Notes: generated by a model from the letters alone, not told the origin. 64,000 nucleotides of DNA from Drechmeria coniospora (GCF_001625195.1 NC_054389.1:3964520-4028519), one strand, 5' to 3'; shown: positions 34,863 to 46,562, counted from the first letter of the stretch. Translations and numbers: made by a program.

Positions 34863-37039
34863 ATGCTCGGTGGTTCTGCTCGACGTTGGCTGCATGCGAC
34901 AGAAGACTGTTTATGCTGTCCACAGCGCGGCCGGACAGGCTGGATGGGAACGATAAGGAAGCCGCCCTGCGTGGAGAATGAATTGACCTGACTGATGCCG
35001 GATGGATTGCGGTATTTTGCGGCACCAGTGCCTATGATGCTAAATATTGGTAGTGAAATCCATTGCTCACCTGTCCTGTATTAGTAGAAGACGTGAACGG
35101 ACGACTCGGCCCAGCCAACGAACAGGATTTGACAGGCGGAATGTTGAGGTTGCATTCCATGTGCCCTTTGAAGGGCAGAGGAGGATGATTTGTTGCGTCA
35201 GTATCGAGGTGCCTTGGGCAGCACTACAAGTGCGTTATAGCGCTGCGGAACAGGCCCGTAATACGCTGCAGAGCGCAGTGTGACCGACACAGAAGCCTCA
35301 GGTGTTCCTTGTTACGGGTGCGACAGTGTTACGGACCTCTTGCGTGTGAGCTACATAAGCTTCAGAGGTACTTATTTACAGGCGCGACAGCAGTATGGAC
35401 GGAATACTTTTTCCATATTCCGAACTTCACATCATGGTACGTACCTACCTCCTTCCTCATACTCGGCCGGGTCGACGATTCTGCACTTGTTCGAAAACTC
35501 TGCCTTTCTTCCATCACCTGGCGGCTTGTGTCGTTTACTGTCCTCGCCGTCTGCGGGCTCGGATTGGCTATCATTCCTCTCTCGATTGCAACACCGTACG
35601 GCCTCGCCGAGATACGTCCATGGGTCGGTCCATCGAGAGGAGCAAAACCGGTTATGATCGAGATGGGCGACCTCCCGAGTACCTCGAAATTGGAACCGAG
35701 ACGGCCTGCTCTTCAGAAGACGAAACCCATGACCAAATAATGACGACTCCTCTGCCCTCGGGTCGTTCTGTAGCGCATGACAATCTCCAGAGTTGCACCG
35801 CCTTATCTCGAAGCTGCTGCATGAAGAAAATCAACTGGTGACACGGCGCGAACGTCATTGTTCCGAAATCAGAACGTCCCGCTGCCTGTCGACGCTGGGC
35901 GATGTCCCGAATAGACTCGAGCCTGCAGTCGGCACGATGACCTATCCATGCCTCCCCCCGGACTACCGCCGCCCCCAGGTTTGCCCAGAGGTACTCGCCA
36001 TTTCCCTCAGATGACAGGGGCAGAACAGGGGGCCCGGAGAAGGTGGACAGGACCTGGCCAGTTCGCCACCAGCTTATGGGATTGGTTCCTTGAAGATAAG
36101 AGCTGATGCGCCCGAGTGTCTCGACCATGATCCATCAGCCATGCTCGACGGACGATGGTGCACATCCCTACAGGGGTCAGCAGTCCCCTCCGGCGTTGAG
36201 TCGGTTCTGGGGGCTCCATCAGCCCGGCTTATCCCCCTCTCCAACAAGCCCACACTGAAGCTCACACTGTTCCCCAGGCGACATCTACGGACGACTGACA
36301 GGGGCGGCCATCTTCGACTGGATCAACGGCTCTCAAGGAAATGCAAGTACCTTGTCAGTTCAGTCCAACTTTGACCGTGCAGTGGTCACGGTAGGCCAAT
36401 GGAGAGACACGAATACGTGACACGAGCCAAACCCGTTGTTACGAATGCAACAGCCCGTCCCATGCCGTCCCCCGCAGCGACTGTTTGCCGCCTCGTGTTC
36501 ACAATTCATTCATTGTACGTGGAGGAAACAAGCAGATGCGACGCCGACCATCAGTCTGCATCTCCGGAACAGACAGCAGGCGACCACGACAGAGCAAGCC
36601 CGGCATCGCCCGTCAGAATTTGACCTTGACCACCGTTGGCTCTCTTCTTTGGTGCTTCGCTTGTCACCAGCTGTCGCTGCCTCATCCCCTCTCGCCCCTG
36701 CCGTTGACCTCGGCATCTTGCCCATGCCACTTGTCCATGCGCTTTTGTCTACAGCATGCACTTTTGCTGATGCATCCCATCTTTCATCCGCTTACCTACA
36801 CCCACTACGATCCACACACTCTCTCTCAAGGCACCTCGACCTCATCCTCTTAACAAAATGCACCTGCTCATCTTCGCCCTCTCCATGCCCGCCGCCCTCC
36901 ATCTTGACTCTGTTTCTGGTTCAAATAAATATCTTGTCCCGTGTCAAACCCTTCAACATCCGCAACTTTCTCCACCGTTCTTCTCGCACTCTCTCACATC
37001 ATACCAGCTCGCCACAAAGTCCTCCAGTACTCCGTCACC
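34863..37039. other. Intergenic region upstream of the Zn2Cys6 gene
   Basis: No supported gene. A frame at 35309-35740 encodes a hydrophobic stretch (WRLVSFTVLAVCGLGLAIIP) but has no recognised family and no clear start. CT-rich DNA from about 36660 to 37030 fits the promoter and leader of the regulator. Confidence 0.45.
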
Positions 37040-39040
37040 ATGGTTCTCGTGGTATTTCCCTTGACAGGCTGCAAAATGTGCAGAATCCAAGGCGTCAAGG
37101 CATGAAATCCCGCACATTCTTTCCTTTTCACTTCCTCTCGTGACTGACCTCCATCAGTGTGATGGAACCCAACCGGTCTGCCACAAGTGCAAAATCGCCA
37201 ATGTTGCATGTACCGACTTTGTGCGCCGGGGAATGTCATCCTCCGTGAAGCACCAGTACATGCCCAGTGATAAAGAAGAAGGCGAGGTCAAGTCGAGCAT
37301 GGAGATGCCCGCCCCACGTCGCGCTGTGGGAGCTGTAGCACCGGGCAGCTCCTCGAACGAGTCCGTGGGTTCAGCTTCATCAGGTGGTTCACCAATCTCT
37401 CCGAACCTTGCTGGCCTCTCGGTCGATGACCTGGCACAAGGTAACTTAATCCACAGGAACCCCATGGTCGAGTGCAAGGTTCGTGAAGACATCTGACAAT
37501 TGCGCGGTCTCGTCAACAACGTTCCAATCCTGACGAGACAGACGCCTGCCTCCCATTTTCAGCATGCTCTGAACACCTCGGCCTCAGCGTCGATGGGCGA
37601 CTGGCTGGCGATGGGTCTTGCGCCTAGTAGGGATGCGCTTTCAAGACATGCTCTGGATTTTCCTGCCGCAGAGCGTGCGCTTCACGATGGGGCCACGGAC
37701 AAGCACAACTCCACGCCAGCTGCCTTGCCCCTCACGTTCGTGGAGAACGTTTCGGCCAAAGATGCTGACATGTGCGCGTGGAGCGTGCGCGTCGATGGCG
37801 CCGTCCAGTATGTCAAGGAGAGAGGTCCGGGCCAGCTCAAGATGAAGGCAGGCCTCGACTTCTTCATCAGTGTTCGAACGCAGATGGTATGGCCCACACC
37901 TCCACAAAGCCGGCGGATTCCATAGCTCACGAGATGCACCAGATCCTCCGCTCGCTCACCACCGGCAAGGCACCCAGCCTGGAGTTGGACTGGTGGACCG
38001 CGAGCACCGACAGCAACCAGCACGCCCAACATTTTCACAAGCTCTCCCTGCGCGCGGCGGAGACGAAGAACGAGGTCGTGCGCCTTCTTGAATGCGGCCA
38101 GACGCCACATTCGATGGATGTGATGCAAAGGATGATGCGCCAGTGCCAGGAGCTCGATGAAAAGATTGCCGGGATGCTGCGCGAGCTGCCGACATGTTTT
38201 CGGTGGAGGACGGTCGGTTGGGAGGAATTCGACGGCCATCGCGGATATGCCAACGCCGAGGTGTTCCCGGGGCGCGTTGACAAGTACGCCGACATGATTG
38301 TGGCCAACACGTGGAACGTGATGCGGTGCACGCGCCTCATGTTGGCCTCGCTCATGGTGCGAGCGACGGCCTGGCTCGTCTGGCCAGCCGACTACCATAT
38401 GAGTGCCAGCTACGAGTCGAGCGCAAAGTTGAGCACCGAGCTGCTGGCTGACATCGTGGCCTCGGTACCCTATCATCTGGGTTGGCCGGCCAAGAATGAG
38501 AGCGTCTGCGGCGAGGCGCAGCTGTCGAGCTTCGCGCGCGGTGAGGGCGCGGCGGAGAAGGGTCTCGCATGCTACCTGCTGCTGTGGCCGTTGGCATTTA
38601 TCCAGGGCCAAGACTTTTTGACGAGCGCGCAACGGGCCTGGATCAAGGGTCGACTCCGGCACATCGGGTACAAGATGGGGGTTCGGTACGCCATCATGCT
38701 CTCACAGGTGCCGTGGTGCCGCCCGTTTCCTAACTGTAAAGTTGCATTGGGTCGCTGACGAGATGGACCACAGCTGGACGTGCGAGCGCCTTCGATGCTC
38801 GTCCAACGGGACCGGCTGATGAGTTGCCGGTCTAATGGCTTCGACGATGTCGGCCAGTTCGTGCGAAGCCAAGAGATGGCATCACAAATTCCTTTTGACA
38901 CGTGCATCGACGGCGGTGATTGGCAAGAGGTTACTCGCGGAATGAGAAGAAATCGCCAGCTGGAGGAGCTGAGGCGGCGCGTCGTGGAGGTGCCTGGAGC
39001 CGTCGACGAAGCGACCGTCAATCTCTGGCTCGAGCTCTGA
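37040..39040 (+). CDS. Zn2Cys6 fungal-specific transcription factor
   Basis: My model has five exons, 37040-37099, 37158-37478, 37542-37886, 37934-38707 and 38774-39040, all phase 0, giving 588 aa. The ATG at 37040 has an ideal CACCATGG context. Joining exons 1 and 2 produces a perfect zinc cluster, C11-X2-C14-X6-C21-X6-C28-X2-C31-X6-C38. The first intron begins with GC instead of GT (GCATGA) but has a TGACTGAC branch site and CAG acceptor. The C-terminal part resembles the fungal transcription-factor regulatory domain: AKDADMCAWSVRVDGAVQYVKERGPGQLK, SLTTGKAPSLELDWW and CYLLLWPLAFIQGQDF...QRAWIKGRLRHIGYKMGVRYA. The basic residues usual after the second cysteine (RKRKVK type) are reduced to RIQGVK, so DNA recognition may be altered. 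It lies between copy A of the YHW/GPK family and an FAD monooxygenase, which it may regulate. Loss of function is possible if the GC donor is not used. Confidence 0.78.
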
Positions 39041-40121
39041 TGCATTCTTCTGCAGTATGCCTTTCATGGTGTTGGCGTTTGGGTCCGAGTGGCCGAGAGA
39101 GAGGCTTGCGACGAGAGGTTACTGAACTAGGGCCTCGGCATTTCGACACGGATGCCGGGAGGATGACTGCTCAATGACAACCACGAACGCCAAACACAGT
39201 ACTCGATCGCCTACTACAACAGCGAGTAGGTATGAATATAGTTGGGTAGGTAATAGTTGGTGGCGATTGCCTACAGCCAAAGTTACCGGGCTGGAGTCTG
39301 GCAGTACGGCGAGTTCTGACGGGGAGTCCGAAGACCACAGCTATCGGCTGCTTGTCTACCGCAAGGTAGTACAGTACAGCAACATGGATGGTGGCATGAT
39401 GGGCAAAATTGTGCGCTTTTAGGATTGTGTTCTACAAATATGCGTCTGCGAGTGTCGTAATTCGTTATTGGGGCATCATATCCTTGCTCCGAGAGTGACG
39501 CAGGCTGCGGAGGATATTTACGACAAGCCAATGACTGATGCCATCACTGTGGCTCTTGACTCTAGACCCTTGATGACCGGTTCGTCCGCCGATGAAATGG
39601 CAAGAAAAAAAGCAAGGCGAAAAGAATGGAGAGTAAGACAACGGGGCTGATTCAAGCACAGGGGGCGACAGCATCAGGGCGAAATGGTGAAGAGCGCTAG
39701 AAGGCGCTACAAGCAGCATACAAGAGCGCTAGAAAGCCGCCGGAATACCGATCGCTACAGGTGCACAACAGGCGCGGGGTTGTAGCCGGCGTTGTAGGTG
39801 GCGCAACCAATGAGGGCTCCGCCAGCCGACGACAATGGAGTCTCAATGGGAACCACAAGTGGCAGAGGCTGCGGACAACAGGGCCGGGAAACAACAATGC
39901 GGACGGACGTGCCATTGTGTTGACCGTGTCCCTCCAGGGGCTGCGGGTAGTATAAGAGGATGAAGAAAGGGCAAACGAAGGAGCACGGACGAGTGGGCTG
40001 GCCTCGCAAAGTCGTACTGACGCGTAATTGTATGACATACGAACAAGTCAGTCACTTTGACGCATACCAGCACTCGTACCCATACGGCCAGCTCTTTTCC
40101 TCCAGACTCTCATGCTCTGGT
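39041..40121. other. Intergenic region with the monooxygenase promoter
   Basis: No gene is seen. A TATA-like box lies at 39951 just before the monooxygenase gene. Scattered TAGGTA words occur at 39220-39270. Confidence 0.5.
39951..39957 (+). promoter_or_regulatory. TATA-like box (TATAAGA) of the FAD monooxygenase gene
   Basis: TATAAGA sits only 3 nt before an in-frame ATG at 39960. A transcript starting 30-60 nt downstream of it would not contain that ATG, which favours a start at 40032 or 40122. Promoter function is inferred from sequence only. Confidence 0.4.
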
Positions 40122-41630
40122 ATGGGCCGGTCGACTGATGCAAACGGCCTGGATCCTTTGCCGCGCTCCGTCGGCCCCGAGGTAGAGCGACAGGCCGTTG
40201 GGGTCGCCTTCCGTCCACTCAACATCCTCATCGTCGGCGCCGGCATCGCCGGGCCTGCCGTCGCTTTCTGGCTCGCCCGTCTAGGGCACTCCTGTACCGT
40301 CGTTGAACGTGCGCCGGGTTTGCGAACCGGCGGACAGCAGATCGACTTGCGCGACCAGGGTATCGACGCCGCACGGCGCATGGGCATCTTGGAAGAGGTG
40401 CGCAGGTGCGGCGTCGACGAGCGGGGCGCGCTGTTCGTCGACGCCTCTGGCCAGCCGCGCGCCTTCATTCCCCGGAGCCCGCCCGGTCAGACGCAGACGA
40501 TCTCGAGTGAGTTCCAGCTCATGCGTGGGTCGCTATGCCGCCTGCTCTTCGAGGCGAGTGCGCGACAGAAAGGCCGTGTCGTCTACCGCTTCGGCGTTGT
40601 TGTGGAGTCCTTCGATGACCGGCCGACGGGCGTCCGGGTTGGCCTCTCGGACGGCTCCGTCGCCACCTACGACCTGCTCGTCGGCGCCGACGGGCTCGGC
40701 TCGGGCATTCGAAAGCGCATGCTCGCGCAGCATGGCATCGAGGACGAGTATCGCTCCACCGGTGCCTTTTGCTGCTACTTTGGTCTGCGACGTCGACGAG
40801 GGCCGACGCCAGCCGGGCACGGATCGTCCGATGCCCCGCTCCGGTGCAAATCCGGGCGCGAGACCGGGCCCCAGTCCGGCTCCATCGGCGCCGGGTGGAG
40901 CTCCGATGCCGCCGCCAACGTCGCGACCATCTGCCACATGCCGCGGGCGCGCTTCGCCATGACGCGCTGGCACACGGCCACCCGCGGTCAAGCCTACCTC
41001 TTCACCATGGCGCACGCGACTCAGATGCGAGCGGCCCTCGGCTCGGCCGACACGGGTCGCAAGAAGGCTGCATTCGCCCGAGCCTTCGCCGACGGCGCCT
41101 GGCAGGTACCGCACCTGCTGCGCACCATGCACGCCGCCGCCGACGACGACTTCCACGCTGCCGAGCTCGTCCAGGCGACGGCCGGTTGCTGGGCCCGCGG
41201 CCGGGTCGTCCTCCTCGGCGATGCCGGCTACGCGCCCTCGCCCTTCTCCGCCATGGGCACCAGCCTCGCCCTCGTGGGCGCCTACGTGCTCGCCGGCGAG
41301 ATAGCTCGACGGCCGACTGACCTCCCCGCCGCCGCCGTGGCCTACGCCGAGAACTTGCGTCCTCTTGTCGACGGCGTCCAGCACCTACCGCCCGGCGTGC
41401 CGGATATTGGCTTCCCTGCCACCGATGCCGCCGTTCGTCGCTTTCACCTGCTCGTCTGGCTGCTGAGCCTCGTCCTCCGCCTCGTCCTTGCCCTGCGCGT
41501 AGATCTGGCCATGGCCGCACTGCGGAGGGTCGTGCCGGGCGGGCGGAAAGGAGCCTGGCTCTTGCCCGACTATCCTGAGCTCGATCAAGTCGAGCCATGG
41601 AAGAGGAGAGGGGATGGCACGAAGACATAG
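40122..41630 (+). CDS. FAD-dependent (class A) monooxygenase, TetX/PHBH-like
   Basis: A single-exon model from ATG 40122 gives 502 aa. In-frame ATGs at 40032 and 39960 exist, but a TATA-like box just before 39960 argues against the longest form. All three class A flavoprotein motifs are visible: GAGIAG (residues 39-44) for the FAD ADP moiety, GADGLGSGIR as the DG motif, and GDAGYAPSPFSAMGTSLALVGAYVLAGE as the GD motif near the C-terminus. The C-terminal hydrophobic segment (LLVWLLSLVLRLVLALRVDLAM) may be membrane-associated. Relatives hydroxylate aromatic or polyketide-like substrates using NAD(P)H and oxygen. Between CCYF and ATICHMP there are about 40 Arg/Gly/Pro/Ser-rich residues that do not look like the family and may be a small in-frame intron (about 40787-40908). 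The gene follows a Zn2Cys6 regulator on the same strand. Confidence 0.85.
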   Translation: MGRSTDANGLDPLPRSVGPEVERQAVGVAFRPLNILIVGAGIAGPAVAFWLARLGHSCTVVERAPGLRTGGQQIDLRDQGIDAARRMGILEEVRRCGVDERGALFVDASGQPRAFIPRSPPGQTQTISSEFQLMRGSLCRLLFEASARQKGRVVYRFGVVVESFDDRPTGVRVGLSDGSVATYDLLVGADGLGSGIRKRMLAQHGIEDEYRSTGAFCCYFGLRRRRGPTPAGHGSSDAPLRCKSGRETGPQSGSIGAGWSSDAAANVATICHMPRARFAMTRWHTATRGQAYLFTMAHATQMRAALGSADTGRKKAAFARAFADGAWQVPHLLRTMHAAADDDFHAAELVQATAGCWARGRVVLLGDAGYAPSPFSAMGTSLALVGAYVLAGEIARRPTDLPAAAVAYAENLRPLVDGVQHLPPGVPDIGFPATDAAVRRFHLLVWLLSLVLRLVLALRVDLAMAALRRVVPGGRKGAWLLPDYPELDQVEPWKRRGDGTKT

Positions 41631-43631
41631 ACGGCAGCAAGGGTGCACGCTGCAGGAGCACGTCGGCGGCCTACGGTGAACTGCGAATAGCTGCATTGTC
41701 CGACTGCGAGGGTGTCATGCAGTCCATGGGTCGACCAACCACACGGCGTTTAGGGGCGTGTCCGCACGCCCCGGGGCCGGCCGAGGCTCGGTCGGAGGGT
41801 GGTGGGGCGGTGCGCGGTGCGAGCCGGCCGGAGCGGCAATGCACTTCCAAATTAGGCAAATATGAATGCAAATCCTCCCCTCGCCATGCCGCGTCGTCTT
41901 CATCCCCATCTATCTTTGTCGTCATGTGCCAGTTTAGTACACCTACGCAGGAGGCCGTCGTTCTTGGTGGTAGCAAACGTGAAACGATGGCCTACCTCGG
42001 CCACTGGCCACCAACAAGAGCTCGTCTCCTTATCTGCCCGTCCGTCACCACCCTGACGTTTGTCGGTTGCTCCCTGCACATGGATGCAAGCTGCCCCGTG
42101 TCCAGCGTCGCAGTATCGTTGGCATGGCTGCATCTCCGCACGCACCCGTCGCGTGTCCCGGTCGGAAACCCCTGGTCCATTGGCTACCACCATTTGAGCC
42201 GGCCTCGTATATGCAGGCGTGGCACTGCCCAACGCTTGCCGTGGGAAATGACAGAGTCTACCGTACGCGTGTGTCAATGTCAAGATTTGTAGGTGAAGCT
42301 CTGCCGGACGGCTTCCTATCTATCCGAGATGAGTTCACTGGTTGCGACGAACCCTGTGCAGGATTACGCGTACCGGGAATGGAGCTGTAGCCACCCAGCG
42401 TCACGGCAAACGCGCTGCTGCCGGAGTATTAACCTGGCCCGCTCGGTCAATTCAACTTCATCTCGTTATTGGCTGTGATATAAGTGCAGTAGTACCATGA
42501 GACGTCAACCACCATCGTGGAATTGCACACCATCACGTACACAAACATCCGCATATTCGCATGTTCGCATGCGCTATCCTTGCACCTACATGCCAAGTAC
42601 GTCTGCATTTTGAAATCTCCGCCTATTTCCGCCAGAAGGTTTGTTTCAATTGCTCGTATAGCTGGCTAGCGAGACTCTCATACGGTGTTGTGAGACGAAC
42701 GCGTCCTCTCCTCTCCTCATCACCCCATCTCCGCCCACCACTCATGCTTTGCACGTGAACATGCAACAAGCTTAGCGTTGGCCCAAATTATGACAATGCA
42801 AACTGCCGAATGTCGAACGTCGAGACGGCATCACCATGCATTCGGATCCCTTCGACGTGCAACCGGATGCAATACGTCAAGTTGTCGGGTACGTCTCCAA
42901 AAAAATATAAACGAGTGTGTGACATGATACCCCCTTGGTTCTGGTGCGAATAGCCGGTATTCAAAACGTAATGGAACGTAGATGCCGCCCAACAACATGA
43001 TCAAAATAGGCTGGATACCGGCATATTCGATGCCTATCATCACAAGGAATCCTGGTTCCCTCGGGTTGTTCATCTACTCACTCAGTTGCAACGTGCTTCT
43101 ACGATGAACCAAAGAAAGGCGCGGGCATCAACGTGTAATCCACCCATCTCCGCATCTGTACACTCCGCTACGCATGCGTGGGTTGATGCCCTTGCCTCAT
43201 TGTCTGCAAGTAAACTCATAGTATTGCTTCCGCAGGTGCCCATAGTAGGCTAATACAAAGCAAAAACCCGTATGTAGGCTCGGTAGTACAAGAAATTATT
43301 GTGCTATGAAAACTCGGGAATTTCATCCATGTCAATACAGACTATGCTTATCGTTGATGCCAATACGGACTAGACCTTGTTTGAAATTTCGCCGCAGATA
43401 ATGAGGCGAGTACTTTCATATTCTTCATAACAACATTACATCATGGTAGGTCATGAATACACATGACGAACCCTAGTACGACAGGACGAAGCCGCCGAAG
43501 CTTCTCCCATATCCCACGTGGAAGGCGGCCATTCGTCTGATGATGTACTAGTGGTGGTAGTCGTGAGGCAAGCTCCCATGCAATTTGTCTCGCTTTTATG
43601 CTTTACTACGAGTACTATTTTCTTCGCGTAT
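41631..43631. other. Gene-poor region, AT-rich in its right half
   Basis: No gene is supported. The left part is probably 3' flank of the monooxygenase. From about 42430 to 43450 the DNA is comparatively AT-rich, has many stops in all frames and no tandem repeats. It could be decayed mobile DNA, but nothing identifies it. Confidence 0.45.
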
Positions 43632-44143
43632 TCATGGTTCAGGGGGCATGACACCATATTCATACCGCGAAGGTGCAGGTTGCTCGACATTATAGGAACC
43701 ACGATACGGCATGACATAACCATCCTCCACCCGCGAACCTGCAGCCTTGAAGCCTAGATGGCTGGAGTTAAACCTCGAATTTGATTTCGGGTACACACTC
43801 TGGGTGTCACAGGATTCATCAGCAGCCAACGAGGACACCTGAGCCCTGCAAGGTAGGTGGGAGAAACGGCATGAGGTGACCGTACATAGACCCATGGCGA
43901 TGTCCTACTAGAATCCCCCGCTGCGGAGGTGCAGATCATGGCTGTCCATCTTCCGTCATGATAGTGGGCAGTGACCACTGACATGGCATCGACGTATAAT
44001 GGCTGACACATATCGCGGCGGCGGCCAGAGAGCTTCAAGTCCACATTATTTTGGCTGCCAGTCTGTCCTGATCCGCAAACAAAGGCCAGATTTTCCTCAG
44101 ATGACAGGGATCGGTACCGCATCGATATCGCAACGCTGTTCAT
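43632..44143 (-). CDS. Possible small unrecognised gene (two frames, splice unresolved)
   Basis: Two neighbouring minus-strand frames look more protein-like than their surroundings. The first (44143-43754) starts MNSVAISMRYRSLSSEE and contains DLKLSGRRRDMCQPLYV and GRWTAMICTSAAGDSS. The second (end at 43632) contains SRVEDGYVMPYRGSYN and ends in YEYGVMPPEP. They could be joined by a GTGTCC...CAG intron within about 43790-43835, but the simplest version is only 39 nt, shorter than the other introns here. It lies just downstream of the MYND gene on the same strand. I recognise no domain. It may be a real small gene, the remnant of one, or chance. Confidence 0.25.
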
Positions 44144-44288
44144 CTCCCGCGGGACAATGGTAAGAGAACAATACCGTCAATATGACCATGGCCATCCAAC
44201 CACGTGAACGCATGCATGTAGAGAATGGAAGCAAGAGTACTGGCCGGTCACCAAGGTCGGTCCGTCTCTGTAGGTAAAGGGCAGTCCG

Positions 44289-45032
44289 TTATTCCATCAT
44301 GCATACCTTGTCACGCGTCAGAATCCCCTCCAGAGCAACCATGACCTTCCTGACACCTGTCCTGTCGATCCCGTTGGGCGCCCGGCCGTAAACGGACTCG
44401 GCAAAGAGGCGCAGCTGGATGGGAAATTGATACTCGCCGTACCGCTGCACCATGTCGTCTTCGGTCACGGCCTTGTCCAGGTGGTACCACTGTGCCGACG
44501 TGAGGCCGAGAGCCTCGCAATCGCGCTTCTTGCTCTCGTTCCACCAACGCGGCAGCAGGTCGGCGCGACATTGGACTCGGCCGAGGAAGCGGCGGAAGCC
44601 CTGCAGACCGTCGGCCGCGCCTCCGTAGATGCTGTCGGCGTCGGCCTTGCCGCCGAGGTTGCGCATGTCCTCGATGCGCAGCCTGTATGCGTCGATGAGC
44701 AGCCGGTATACGTCCATCTTTGGCCGGTTGTGAAGCCAGGTGCGGCTGTCGAGAGCGGCATAAGGGAAGGGGATGCCCTGTTCCAGCCCCTGTCGCGGCG
44801 ACAGGTTGACGGCTCGGATTGCCGTGATGCTCGCCAGCTTGCTGCAGCTCTTCTTGTGCACCTTCCAGTCCGCCTTTTGGCAGACGCGTGAGCAGTACAC
44901 GGTCGAGAAGCACTTGGCGCATCGCTTGAGCCTGACCTCTGGCGGTGCCTTGTCGCAGCTGGCACACGCCGGAAGTGTCAAGATGTGATCGCAGGCGGTG
45001 GCGGTCATGCACTCTGTGCACACGAGAGACAT
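44289..45032 (-). CDS. MYND-type zinc-finger protein
   Basis: A single exon gives 247 aa; the ATG at 45032 (MSLVCTECM) is the natural start because the frame further upstream has no conserved character. The MYND finger is complete at residues 23-63, with C23, C26, C38, C41, C47, C51, H59 and C63 (CASC...CAKC...CSRVCQKADWKVHKKSC). The rest is a conserved fungal region with HNRPKMDVYRLLIDAYRLRIED, DADSIYGGAADGLQGFRRFLGRV and LLPRWWNESKKRDCEALG, common in ascomycete MYND proteins of unknown function. MYND fingers usually bind proline-rich peptides. There is no SET domain, so it is not a SMYD methyltransferase. A transcription or adaptor role is possible but unproven. Confidence 0.85.
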   Translation of the reverse strand: MSLVCTECMTATACDHILTLPACASCDKAPPEVRLKRCAKCFSTVYCSRVCQKADWKVHKKSCSKLASITAIRAVNLSPRQGLEQGIPFPYAALDSRTWLHNRPKMDVYRLLIDAYRLRIEDMRNLGGKADADSIYGGAADGLQGFRRFLGRVQCRADLLPRWWNESKKRDCEALGLTSAQWYHLDKAVTEDDMVQRYGEYQFPIQLRLFAESVYGRAPNGIDRTGVRKVMVALEGILTRDKVCMME

Positions 45033-46562
45033 GGCAGACGACGGAGCAGAATGCGAAGGCGAAGAGATGAACCGGATTGGCAATGGCTAGGGTTGATGGA
45101 AAGGGAGAGGCATGCGATCCACAGACGGCGACGAAGGTGTTGTATGATGAATAGGGGAGATGACGCCGTCCATGCATCAAGTCAATCAACGATGGGAATG
45201 CAATTTCTCCGAAGTCGTATGTGATGGCAAGGTGGCAGGTGCGGTGATGTGACCACAGTTCCCCCGTCATGCTGCACGGGCCAGCGGTGCAGGCATTGGC
45301 TAGACAGTCGACTCTTCCTTTGCCTGGCCAACGCGGAGAGGAAGAGTCAAGATCTCTCCATTCATGCCCTGGTACGGGAATCCGCCATCTGCATGGCACT
45401 GTGTAGTTGGCAATTGCGAAAAGAATGACATCGACGTCGGGAGCTCTCGCGTTTCTTCGTTGGTGACCAGTTACCGATGCCGATGATGACGCTTCCGGAG
45501 AGGCGGCCTGTAGGGACATGTTGGGCAGCAAGACGGAGAGTTGCCGAACCGATGAATTTCAGATCGACGAGAACCCGCCAAACGGGACGCAAGTCGTGGC
45601 GATGCCAGGACTATCGCCGCCTCGTCTCGTGGACGATGAGCGCTACGACCCCGTCCGCACCCAGTTTAGATGATCCCCTTTCGGCACTTTGCACATCGGG
45701 TTCGGCGCGCGTGCAGCTACGCATATGCAACGCATGCACGGCTAGGTCCGTCCAGCGCGGGGTGGGGTGTTTCAAACCGACAGGGTCGTTGGATCGGAAG
45801 TGTTTGGGTTTCGAACCACCGACAGCATCATTGGCCACATCTCTGCAGCCCTTGGAGATGGGAGAAGGCACCCGAACAGTGGCATGTCGGCGATGTGACA
45901 GGTCGATCTGGAGCGTCTCGACGGCTTGGCTGCGCGAATTCAAATCTGCATGGATGCAAAAGGTGGCAATCCAGTCGAGGACCGACCGCCCTTTTCGCCC
46001 GCACAGCGTTGTCCCGTCGAGCGGAGGATTCTGTTGAGCAGAGAGGTGCTTGACTGCTTTCTCCCCGGTGGTTGGAAGGCATTGGAGAGCAATTAAAGGT
46101 TCGTCGTCCACAAGCAAGGGCGTTCACTCTTGTGAGGCATCAAACGCATAGCCCCTGCATCGACGCTCGCGGCTTCGACGAACTGCCATTCGGATCCTCC
46201 AGATATCTTGACGTGGACGTGTCCATGTGAAACTCTGTGATGTCGGTTCGGCAACTTGGGGGCAAAGTTGTCAAGGAGGGTTGACGGAAATGGCTCGTCA
46301 TGGACCGTTGAGAGCCAAACTGACGTTGGCTGGGACTCGACGGACCATAAGTACGCAAGTTGTAACGGGTGGGTCCGCGGCCACTCCAGTGACGTCCGGC
46401 TTCTAGGCTCACCAAACCCGATAAAGTCATATCTTCACTAGCGGCATATCTCAATAATCTATCGTCAAGACTCTGCATCGCTCGAAATCAGAGCCGGCGG
46501 CGAGAAGAGTTCCGACGTTGCATCTCCATCGCAGCGTCACAACTCGCCGAAAAGCACGCCAA
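45033..46562. other. Divergent intergenic region between the MYND gene and LRP1
   Basis: Only shadow ORFs without motifs are present. It should contain the promoters of both flanking genes. No repeats stand out. Confidence 0.5.

Noticed and set aside
35309..35740. 143-codon + strand ORF with a hydrophobic segment
   Set aside because: One possible membrane helix, but no start context, no family and no continuation.
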